This document shows positions 56,061 to 64,000 of a stretch of 64,000 nucleotides of DNA, one piece after another. How positions within the stretch are numbered: the stretch's first letter is position 1; each line of letters opens with the position of its first letter. The DNA lies in assembly GCF_900142655.1 (NCBI RefSeq), contig NZ_FRBQ01000001.1:250115-314114 (forward strand), read 5' to 3'. A program made the translations under genes and the position numbers. This DNA is from Phytopseudomonas punonensis. Lineage in GTDB: Bacteria > Pseudomonadota > Gammaproteobacteria > Pseudomonadales > Pseudomonadaceae. The notes under the pieces were generated by a model, which had not been told where the DNA came from, searched no databases, and was given only the letters and a program-made list of their open reading frames with translations.

Positions 56061-56566
56061 GGGCGCACCGCCTGTTCGCTTTCGGGCAGTGCTTCTTCGA
56101 TGGCCGCCAGGATGTTGCTGTAGGCGCCGCAACGGCACAGGTTGCCGCTCATGCGCTCGCGGATATCGGCGGTGTCGCCGACCCGCCCTTCATTGGCCAG
56201 ACCGACCGCCGAGCAGATCTGCCCGGGCGTGCAATAGCCGCATTGAAAGGCGTCGTGTTTGACGAAGGCGCGCTGCATGGGATGCAGCTCATCGCCCGTG
56301 GCCAGGCCTTCGATGGTGGTCAGCTCGCGGCCGTCGAGCATCACTGCCAGGGTCAGGCAGGCGTTGACCCGCTGCCCGTCCACCAGCACCGTGCAGGCGC
56401 CGCACTGGCCGTGGTCGCAGCCTTTCTTGGTGCCGACCAGGTCGAGCTGTTCACGAAGCAGATCGAGGGCCGTGATCCACGGGTACACCTCGACCTGGGT
56501 AGGGCTGCCGTTCAACGACAGGGAAATCGTCCGGCGCTCGGCGCCGGCTGTGATGGTCTCGCTCAT
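56057..56566 (-). CDS. Molybdenum hydroxylase [2Fe-2S] subunit (PaoA-like, no Tat signal)
   Basis: The 169 residues bind two [2Fe-2S] clusters through Cys50, Cys55, Cys58 and Cys70 (GCDHGQCGAC) and Cys109, Cys112, Cys144 and Cys146 (CGYC, LCRC). E. coli PaoA has a Tat signal that takes the complex to the periplasm. Here the protein starts MSETITAGAERRTISLSLNG with no twin-Arg/hydrophobic signal, so the complex is probably cytoplasmic. It is the first gene of the operon. Confidence 0.94.
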
Positions 56567-56669
56567 GGGGCTACCTCGGTTCGCGTGGATGTCTCGTGCA
56601 TCCGTTCAAAATCTGAGGTGAGGCCCGCTAAAAACGTTCAGGTTGGATCGCGACCGTAGAGCGGTTCGT

Positions 56670-56911
56670 TTAAGAACCTGTTCACGATCTTTTAGGCGAC
56701 ATTAAGGAGACTGCTACAAGGCAAAAGCGGGCATTGTTGCTTTACCTGTGGGAACGGGCGGGGGCGCCCAGTCCACGCCCGTGATTTTTCGCGGGCATGG
56801 CCCGCTCCCACAGATAATCACCAGCCACCCTAACGGGGGCGACCGGCCGCTTTCGCCACTTTGCAGCCAAAGCGCTGAAATTGAGCCGAACGATCGTGAA
56901 CAGGCGCTAAG
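56670..56911. repeat. Second MITE-like element with an internal REP hairpin
   Basis: AACCTGTTCACGATC (56675-56689) and GATCGTGAACAGGCG (56892-56906) are terminal inverted repeats (13 of 15), flanked by TTAAG (56670-56674) and CTAAG (56907-56911). The interior contains a large hairpin with arms TGTGGGAACGGGC (56747-56759) and GCCCGCTCCCACA (56800-56812), which is a known type of Pseudomonas REP sequence. The outer ten bases equal those of the element at 235-396. The CTA at 56907-56909 is the TAG stop of rsmJ read on the minus strand. Confidence 0.65.
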
Positions 56912-57686
56912 GCGTGAGCTTCTTCAGCGGGTAGATATCGTAGCGGCTGGACTTGCCCTCCAGCGCATAGCCCGGTTTGGCGCCCTCGATGATCGGGGCC
57001 TTGCGCGGGCGCTTGACCACCACACGGTGGCTGGCAAGCCGCAGAGCGGCCTGGAGCAACGCCGGGGCATCCAGGTCGTCGCCGACGAAGGGCCGGAACA
57101 GGCGCATCTCTTTCTTCACCAGGGCGCTCTTGTCGCGGTGAGGAAACATCGGGTCGAGGTAGATCACTTGCGGCGCCCCGTCCTGCCAAGCACTCATCAG
57201 CTCGATGGCGTTGCCCTGCAGCAGGCGCATACGCGCAACGATACTCGCCACCTCGGCATCCGCCGTCGCCCGCTGCAGCCCGTCTTCGAGCAGCGCACCG
57301 ATCAACGGCTGACGCTCGATCAGATCCACCTGACAACCCAGGCTGGCCAACACGAAAGCATCGCGGCCCAGCCCGGCGGTGGCGTCCAGCACCCGCGGGC
57401 GAATGCCCTGGGCGATGCCGACGGCCTTGGCGATCATCTGCCCGGCACCGCCGCCGAACTGGCGACGGTGTGCGACTGCGCCCTCGACGAAATCAACCCG
57501 CACCGGCCCTGGCGCCTGGGGGCCCAGCTCGACCAGTTGCAGACCGGCATCACCCAGTTGCAACGCGTACCCGGCCTCTCCCTCGAGAGGTAGGCCAAGG
57601 CGCTGCGCCCACTGCTGCGCACTCCCGTCCAGGTACGGCGTCAGAGCCTCCATGCGGATGCGCGTGTCGGGCTGTATTTCACTCAT
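56907..57686 (-). CDS. rsmJ: 16S rRNA (guanine1516-N2)-methyltransferase RsmJ
   Basis: From 57686 ([20 protein letters not shown]) the protein has 259 residues. The SAM-binding motif is [20 protein letters not shown] and the catalytic block is [20 protein letters not shown], with the DPMFP variant of the N2-guanine methyltransferase motif. It modifies G1516 of 16S rRNA. The stop codon sits in the flank of the MITE-like element, so the native 3' end may have been at the same place or slightly longer. Confidence 0.95.
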   Translation of the reverse strand: MSEIQPDTRIRMEALTPYLDGSAQQWAQRLGLPLEGEAGYALQLGDAGLQLVELGPQAPGPVRVDFVEGAVAHRRQFGGGAGQMIAKAVGIAQGIRPRVLDATAGLGRDAFVLASLGCQVDLIERQPLIGALLEDGLQRATADAEVASIVARMRLLQGNAIELMSAWQDGAPQVIYLDPMFPHRDKSALVKKEMRLFRPFVGDDLDAPALLQAALRLASHRVVVKRPRKAPIIEGAKPGYALEGKSSRYDIYPLKKLTP

Positions 57687-57796
57687 TGCAGATAGTCCAT
57701 CGCTTGGGCGGCAAGATTTGATCGGCCGGTGGCTCAACTCGGGCCGGCGGCAGCCGATACCCAAGCAAGCGATAGTTTGCCAGAGCCCGCCGTCCG

Positions 57797-58210
57797 ATGT
57801 TCGAGGTCATCTCCCATATTCCCGGTGACACCCGGGTCGCCGCCCAGAAAGCCGGCACGCCGTCGAGCGCCGGCACGGCGCTGTACGACCAGATTCTGCG
57901 CAGTGTATTGCGCGACATGGAAAGTGCCCTGGCAGCCCCCCCGGCGCCGGCCCCGACCACGCCTGCAGACGAAGCGCCCATGCACGGCATGCGCACCCTG
58001 GAAGATGTGATGATGCAGCGCCAGTTCGTCTGCTCGCTGAACGACATCGATACCGCCCTGCCCCTTGAAGAGCTGGCCTTGCAGCAGCAACTGCTGGCGC
58101 CCCGCGGTGCAGCCGAGAACGCGGCGAGCAACCCGTTGCTGCAGGAGTCGCTGGCGCCTTGGGAGCTGCTGATGGGCCGCCTGACCTTGCAACAACGTTT
58201 GCAGGGCTGA
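57797..58210 (+). CDS. Hypothetical protein, helical, Pro/Ala linker
   Basis: The 137 residues start [21 protein letters not shown] Pro/Ala-rich segment at about 47-62 separates an N-terminal helix ([18 protein letters not shown]) from a C-terminal Leu/Gln-rich helical part. No signal peptide or membrane segment is seen. I do not recognise the family. It is divergent from rsmJ (110 bp) and its stop is one base from that of the convergent extensin-like gene. Composition is normal for the region. Confidence 0.7.
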   Translation: MFEVISHIPGDTRVAAQKAGTPSSAGTALYDQILRSVLRDMESALAAPPAPAPTTPADEAPMHGMRTLEDVMMQRQFVCSLNDIDTALPLEELALQQQLLAPRGAAENAASNPLLQESLAPWELLMGRLTLQQRLQG

Positions 58211-58211
58211 C

Positions 58212-58901
58212 TCAGCGGCACATACGAAAGCCGCCCATATCCAGGTGAAAGTGATCGCGGTGCGCCGCGTTGTAATCCGGCCCCAGTGTGGTGTTGAAGC
58301 TGGAACAGGCCGCCTCTTTTACCTGCCGCAGAAACAGCGACTTGTCATCCTCGCCCGGCCAGTCGCGCAGCACGCTGATCCGCTGGCCATCGGCCAGGCG
58401 AAAGCCGACGATATCGAGGGCATTGGCCGAGGCATGCTGGCTGCGCCGCTGACTGCCGGCGATGGTGCGGCAGGCGAAGCTGCCGACATGATCGACCTGT
58501 ACCACACGGTGACCAAAGCGTTGCTCGGCCGCCGGCTGCAATCCATGGCGTTCGAACAGGGCGAAGGCCGCGGCCACCGGGCAGGTGGCGATAAAGCTGC
58601 TGCTCAGGCGCACGTCGCTGCCCTGCACCCTCACCGTATTGCTCAGCGGGCAATCGGCGGCCGGCGTGCTGTCGGGCAGTGCGACGTAACGCAGCGCCGA
58701 GGTATCGAGCACCGTGCGGCATAACTCGGCGTCGCCCTGCAAACGGCGCAGCTTGTAGGCAGTCAGCCAGTTGGGCGTATCGCGCAGGTCGAGGGGTGCC
58801 CAGGGGTTCCAGCGCGGCGGCACGTCGATCCACTGGCGATACAGCGCCAGCGGGCCGCCGACCACCACGAAGATCAACAGCGCGATCAGGAACTGCCGCA
58901 C
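58212..58901 (-). CDS. Extensin-like C-terminal domain protein
   Basis: The 229 residues begin with an N-terminal membrane anchor (about 3-20). The C-terminal part is an extensin-like domain with the peptidase-like zinc motifs SANALDIVGF and HRDHFHLDMG, also seen in LAS/D-Ala-D-Ala carboxypeptidase folds. CPLSN, TCPVA, FACRT, CSSF and MCR give Cys residues for disulfides. A role in cell-wall turnover is likely but not proven. Its start is one base after the stop of the following upstream gene, so they form an operon. Confidence 0.87.
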   Translation of the reverse strand: MRQFLIALLIFVVVGGPLALYRQWIDVPPRWNPWAPLDLRDTPNWLTAYKLRRLQGDAELCRTVLDTSALRYVALPDSTPAADCPLSNTVRVQGSDVRLSSSFIATCPVAAAFALFERHGLQPAAEQRFGHRVVQVDHVGSFACRTIAGSQRRSQHASANALDIVGFRLADGQRISVLRDWPGEDDKSLFLRQVKEAACSSFNTTLGPDYNAAHRDHFHLDMGGFRMCR

Positions 58902-58902
58902 G

Positions 58903-59733
58903 CTAGCCCTTGAACAGATCGTTGATGGTATCGAACGGCAGCGCCTGCCTAGCGCCGCTCAGGTCGCCGCGCTCGGCCAACCCGGTGGCCGCCTGCAGGA
59001 AGGCGCCATAGGCGACGCGCGCCAGGTTGGAACCCAGGCTCACGCGCTTGACGCCCAGCTGTGCCAACTCGTCCAGCGACAGCGCCAGGCTCGGCGAGCC
59101 GACCAGCACGTTGACCGGCTTGGGCGCCACGGCTTCGACCACCGCCAGGATCTGCTCACGGGTGGTCAATCCTGGCGCGTAGAGTACGTCCGCGCCCGCC
59201 TCGGCATAGGCGACCAGGCGGCGAATGGTGTCGTCCAGGTCGGCGCGGCCATGCAGGAAGTTTTCCGCACGGGCGGTCAGGGTGAAGGGTATGTCCAGCG
59301 CCCGAGCGGCCGCTACCGAGGCGCGAATGCGCGCTACCGCGAGTTCGAAGGGATAGATAGGCGCGTCCGCGTGGCCGGTGGCATCTTCGATGGAGCCGCC
59401 GACCAGGCCAACCTGCGCCGCCAGCCGTACGGTCGCGGCGCAATCCTCGGGTGTATCGCCGTAGCCATTTTCCAGATCGGCGACCACCGGCAGCGCCGTC
59501 GCTTCGACGATTGCCCGGGCATTGGCCAGCGCCTCGTCGCGGCTTACCGCACCTTCGGCATCGCGCCGGCCCAGCGAAAAGGCCAGCCCGGCGCTGGTGG
59601 TGGCCAGGGCATGGAAACCGAGCGCCGCGAGCATCTTCGCCGACCCGGCATCCCAGGGGTTGGGCAGCACCAGCAATTCGGCCTGTTGGTGTAAGGATCG
59701 AAGGCGTTCGCCACGCTCACGGTAAATGGACAT
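58903..59733 (-). CDS. Isocitrate lyase/PEP mutase superfamily enzyme
   Basis: The 276 residues have the ICL/PEPM barrel: LLVLPNPWDAGSAKML at 20-35, VVADLENGYGDTPEDC near 84-99 with the metal-binding Asp, and VGGSIEDATG. The KKCGH signature of true isocitrate lyases is missing. Members cleave or form C-C or C-P bonds next to a carboxylate, with oxaloacetate decarboxylase and 2-methylisocitrate lyase-like activities. The native substrate cannot be told. It is followed closely by the extensin-like gene. Confidence 0.9.
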   Translation of the reverse strand: MSIYRERGERLRSLHQQAELLVLPNPWDAGSAKMLAALGFHALATTSAGLAFSLGRRDAEGAVSRDEALANARAIVEATALPVVADLENGYGDTPEDCAATVRLAAQVGLVGGSIEDATGHADAPIYPFELAVARIRASVAAARALDIPFTLTARAENFLHGRADLDDTIRRLVAYAEAGADVLYAPGLTTREQILAVVEAVAPKPVNVLVGSPSLALSLDELAQLGVKRVSLGSNLARVAYGAFLQAATGLAERGDLSGARQALPFDTINDLFKG

Positions 59734-59847
59734 CTGCTGCCTCCCCTGCGTCGAATGTTCGCTCAGGGTATCGGAGTTCGCAGCGGCGGTAGAAATTCAC
59801 TGTTCCGGCATTACGCCAGGGGCTGATGAGGTTTTAACGCGAGCCGG

Positions 59848-60066
59848 TCAGCGCATGCCCTGGGACAGGCCCATTACCAGCAGCAACAGGTTCTGGTTGG
59901 CCTGCACCGAGGCGGGCGTCAGCGGTTTGAGCGCAGGGCTCAGGCAATAGCTGCGGCCGTTGCTACTGATGACCCCAGGACCCGGCTCGTACCAGGAAGC
60001 CGCCGCCAGCGCCGAGACGCTCAGCGCCGCAACGAAAAACAAACCTCTGACCAAGCCTAAGCTCAT
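59848..60066 (-). CDS. Small exported hypothetical protein
   Basis: The 72 residues have a signal peptide (about 1-22, VSALAAAS) and a short mature part with a single Cys (SYCLSP) and a Leu-rich C-terminal helix. Family unknown. Its place just after groEL agrees with what I recall of a small conserved gene in this position in P. aeruginosa, supporting that it is real. Confidence 0.7.
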   Translation of the reverse strand: MSLGLVRGLFFVAALSVSALAAASWYEPGPGVISSNGRSYCLSPALKPLTPASVQANQNLLLLVMGLSQGMR

Positions 60067-60254
60067 GATCGCAACCTCTTGATAGTGCGGCCAATGCGTC
60101 CGCTAACACTAGATCAGGATTGCTCGAAACAGATTGCAACAAGACGAACGGTCAAAACCCTTTGCGCCGACCGCTGTCACGCTGCCTGCGCTGTTCGCCT
60201 GAAGCCCGCCGCCCAGAGGCCCCGGCGTACATTGCGGCCATTACCCGCGGCAAT

Positions 60255-60280
60255 AAAAAACCCCGCGCCAGGGCGCGGGG
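60255..60280 (-). terminator. Terminator after groEL
   Basis: CCCCGCGCC (60261-60269) pairs with GGCGCGGGG (60272-60280). On the minus strand the stem is followed by six Ts (60255-60260). It ends the groESL transcript. Confidence 0.93.
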
Positions 60281-60308
60281 TCTTGGTACTGCTCAGGTGC
60301 CGGGTGGC

Positions 60309-61961
<1,653 letters not shown>

Positions 61962-61997
61962 TCAATTCTTGACGATTAAACGGAAATTCGCGGGCGA

Positions 61998-62291
61998 TCA
62001 GGCTTCGACGACGGCGAGGATTTCGCTCTCGCCCATCACCAGCAGGTCTTCGCCATCGACCTTGACGGTGTTGCTGCCCGAGTACGGGCCGAACACCACT
62101 TTGTCACCGACCTTGACGGCCAGGGCACGGACTTCACCGTTATCCAGAACACGGCCAGTACCAACGGCAACGATTTCGCCCTGATTCGGCTTCTCGGCAG
62201 CCGAGCCCGGCAGCACGATACCGCCAGCGGTCTTGGTTTCTTCTTCGCTGCGACGGATCACGACGCGGTCATGCAAAGGACGAAGCTTCAT
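61998..62291 (-). CDS. groES: Co-chaperonin GroES
   Basis: From 62291 ([20 protein letters not shown]) the protein has 97 residues, the family length, including the mobile loop [12 protein letters not shown] that contacts GroEL. GGGAGAGATCGACA precedes the ATG. A longer frame from 62348 adds 19 residues absent in the family and is rejected. Confidence 0.98.
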   Translation of the reverse strand: MKLRPLHDRVVIRRSEEETKTAGGIVLPGSAAEKPNQGEIVAVGTGRVLDNGEVRALAVKVGDKVVFGPYSGSNTVKVDGEDLLVMGESEILAVVEA

Positions 62292-62421
62292 TGTCGATCT
62301 CTCCCAATAGTTGTTGACATCAACCGGTGCTTTCACCGGCAGGATCATGGCGTTGCGCAGTACACGTAACGCCGAAATTTGTTTCAGCGCACAAACGCTG
62401 AAAAACCTTGCGGTGACCGCT

Positions 62422-62451
62422 ACATAAGGTCGATGAACAGCAATTCAAGGG
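62422..62451 (-). promoter_or_regulatory. Sigma-32-type promoter of groESL
   Basis: On the minus strand CCCTTGAA (-35, 62444-62451), 14 bases and CCTTATGT (-10, 62422-62429) match the heat-shock consensus CTTGAA-N13-15-CCCCAT-T well. The start of groES is 131 bp downstream. No CIRCE element is visible. Confidence 0.7.
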
Positions 62452-62500
62452 CGAGGCGGTAAATTTTTTAATACCGCGACTCAGCAAATCGGCCCGCCTG

Positions 62501-62540
62501 AAAATGCACAGCCCCGGGCAGATGGCTCTGACCGGGGCTG
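62501..62540 (-). terminator. Terminator after fxsA
   Basis: CAGCCCCGG (62509-62517) pairs with CCGGGGCTG (62532-62540). On the minus strand TGCATTTT follows the stem. Confidence 0.8.
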
Positions 62541-62559
62541 TAGGCGACAGCTCAAGCGA

Positions 62560-63018
62560 TTACTCGCGGCGTTCGTACTCACCTTCCAGCACGTTCGGCT
62601 TGTGCGCACCGGGCTGGCCATTGCGGGCCGCCAGGTCATCGGCAAAGGCACGTTGTCGCGCGGCCTGCTCGGCGGCGCGCTGGCGCACGCGCTCGACCAG
62701 CCAACGGCGGGTAAACGGCAGCAGGCAGAGGATGCCGATGGCGTCACTGATGAAGCCCGGCAGCAGCAGCAGGCCGCCGCCGACGGCCATCATCAGCCCC
62801 TGCAGCACTTCCTGATCCGGCATTTCGCCGCGGGCCAGACGCTCGCGGGCACGCCAGGCCGTGGTGATACCGGCAATGCGCAGCATCAGGCCGCCGAAGA
62901 TCGAGGTGGCGATCACCAGGGCAATGGTCGGCAGCACGCCGATGGCGCTGCCCACCGAAATGAGCACGGCCAGCTCGAGGATCGGGAACAGCAGGAACAA
63001 CAACATGAAAATGCGCAT
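62560..63018 (-). CDS. fxsA: FxsA family membrane protein
   Basis: The 152 residues have three to four membrane helices at the N-terminus (MRIFMLLFLLFPILELAVLI onward), with the GGLMLRIAGITTAWRARERL segment and GGGLLLLPGFISDAIGILCL, both typical of FxsA. The C-terminus is charged and cytoplasmic. In E. coli FxsA suppresses F exclusion of phage T7. It stands next to groES, an order I also recall from P. aeruginosa. Confidence 0.93.
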   Translation of the reverse strand: MRIFMLLFLLFPILELAVLISVGSAIGVLPTIALVIATSIFGGLMLRIAGITTAWRARERLARGEMPDQEVLQGLMMAVGGGLLLLPGFISDAIGILCLLPFTRRWLVERVRQRAAEQAARQRAFADDLAARNGQPGAHKPNVLEGEYERRE

Positions 63019-63329
63019 CGCGGTTTCCTTGACGGAAGAACACCTTCCAGTAGGAGAGAAATATGGGGTGTTGCGCTTAATTCAAGCTGAAGCTTGGACT
63101 TCGCCCGTGACTGCCGCGTTCAACGCCAGGCGATACAAGGCCCGTCGCAGGGCGGCGACGCTGTTACAGGATGTTGAGGCTAACCTGTGTACCGCTGGTG
63201 CCAGGCCCATGTCGCACTCTATGCTGCTGCCTGTACGTCATGGCAATCGACCGGCCTGAGCATGCGCCAAGCGCTGTGGTGCGGCAATCACCGGTATGCC
63301 CCGTTCGACTCTCAAACAAGGGAATTGGC
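63019..63329. other. 311-bp intergenic region before the SDR gene
   Basis: The region between the divergent fxsA and SDR genes should hold both promoters. I see no repeat, hairpin or gene in it. AAGGGAATTGGC at the right end is the ribosome site of the SDR. Confidence 0.4.
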
Positions 63330-64000
63330 ATGCAACTCGAAGACAAAGTCATCATCATCACCGGCGGCGGCCAGGGCCTGGGCCGTGCCATGGCCGAGTA
63401 CCTTGCCCAGCGCCGGGTGCGCCTGGCGCTGGTCGATCTGAATCAGGAAAAGCTCGATGACACCGCCGCGGCCTGCCGGGCACTGGGCGTGCAGGCGCGC
63501 ACCTACCTGTGCAACGTGGCCAGTGAGGAGCAGGTCACCCAGACCATCGCGCAGATCGCCGAGGACTTCGGCTCGATCAACGGCCTGGTCAACAACGCCG
63601 GCATCCTGCGCGACGGCCTGACCATCAAGGTCAAGGACGGCGAGATGAGCAAGATGAGCCTGGCGCAGTGGCAGTCGGTGATCGACGTCAACCTGACCGG
63701 CGTGTTCCTGTGCACCCGCGAGGTAGCGGCGAAGATGATCGAGCTGCAGAACACCGGTGCAATCATCAATATTTCCTCGGTGTCGCGGGCCGGCAATGTC
63801 GGCCAGGCCAACTACTCGGCCGCCAAGGCGGCAGTCGCTGCCGACACCGTGGTCTGGGCCCGCGAGCTGGCGCGTTACGGCATCCGTGTGGCCGGTGTGG
63901 CACCGGGGTTCATCGAGACCGAGATGGTCGCCAGCATGAAGCCCGAGGCGCTGCAGCGCATGGCCGAGGTGATTCCGCTCAAGCGTCTCGGCAAACCAGA
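63330..64000 (+). CDS. Short-chain dehydrogenase/reductase (FabG-like), truncated by the window end
   Basis: The first 223 residues are visible. The SDR cofactor motif TGGGQGLG is near residue 11, NNAG near 88, and the catalytic triad is in ISSVS and YSAAK near 148-169. A region ending PGFIETEM follows the active site. NAD(P)H-dependent reduction of a 3-oxoacyl or similar group is expected, but the natural substrate is unknown. GGGAATTGGC precedes the ATG. The gene continues beyond the last base. Confidence 0.93.
   Translation, partial: MQLEDKVIIITGGGQGLGRAMAEYLAQRRVRLALVDLNQEKLDDTAAACRALGVQARTYLCNVASEEQVTQTIAQIAEDFGSINGLVNNAGILRDGLTIKVKDGEMSKMSLAQWQSVIDVNLTGVFLCTREVAAKMIELQNTGAIINISSVSRAGNVGQANYSAAKAAVAADTVVWARELARYGIRVAGVAPGFIETEMVASMKPEALQRMAEVIPLKRLGKP

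Overview
The window is chromosomal DNA from a Pseudomonas-type gammaproteobacterium of high G+C content. The evidence is PlsB, RsmJ, an FxsA-groESL-SDR gene order that I recall from P. aeruginosa, a complete hut cluster with HutC boxes, many LysR regulators, and A-rich Crc/Hfq-type motifs at ribosome-binding sites. I see no rRNA, tRNA, CRISPR array, prophage or intact insertion sequence. Both window ends cut a gene: an XdhC-type protein on the left and a short-chain dehydrogenase on the right.

Layout. 1-3.3 kb: XdhC fragment, a MITE-like element, a small Cys-containing protein, a lone receiver-domain protein and a NIT-domain chemoreceptor. 3.5-11.3 kb: a GFA-fold protein, then transporters (AEC, CitMHS, TerC, Na/Pi symporter) and an M16 peptidase. 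11.3-18.6 kb: an enolase-superfamily sugar-acid dehydratase, then a distinctly AT-richer block of LysR regulator, RraA-type aldolase, aspartate-type aminotransferase and two glutamate-type transporters. 18.9-32.6 kb: a large catabolic region. One minus-strand operon encodes an MFS transporter, two COG3618-type amidohydrolases, a PdxA-family dehydrogenase, a TRAP transporter with two binding proteins and a beta-propeller protein. A divergent TctCBA transporter and a LysR gene lie on the other side of a shared promoter region. 32.8-37.3 kb: PlsB, a peptidoglycan-binding lipoprotein and a DUF4197 protein. 37.3-37.8 kb: repeat-rich intergenic DNA with a highly structured multi-hairpin element. 37.8-42.8 kb: an RND efflux pair with a divergent TetR regulator. 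43.2-51 kb: hutI-hutG-yjiH-like-hutU-hutH-hutC. 51-56.6 kb: LysR/EamA, then a three-subunit molybdenum hydroxylase like PaoABC. 56.7-64 kb: a second MITE-like element, rsmJ, an extensin-like protein, an ICL/PEPM enzyme, groESL, fxsA and an SDR.

How the parts work together. Most of the window concerns uptake and breakdown of organic acids and amino acids. The hut genes turn histidine into glutamate, formamide and ammonia under HutC control. The RraA/aminotransferase/GltS/DAACS block could be a self-contained route for a gamma-hydroxylated glutamate analogue. The 18.9-32.6 kb region looks like a lactone or sugar-acid pathway whose substrate I cannot name. Start sites were moved inward from the longest reading frame wherever a ribosome-binding site, operon overlap or family length supported it.
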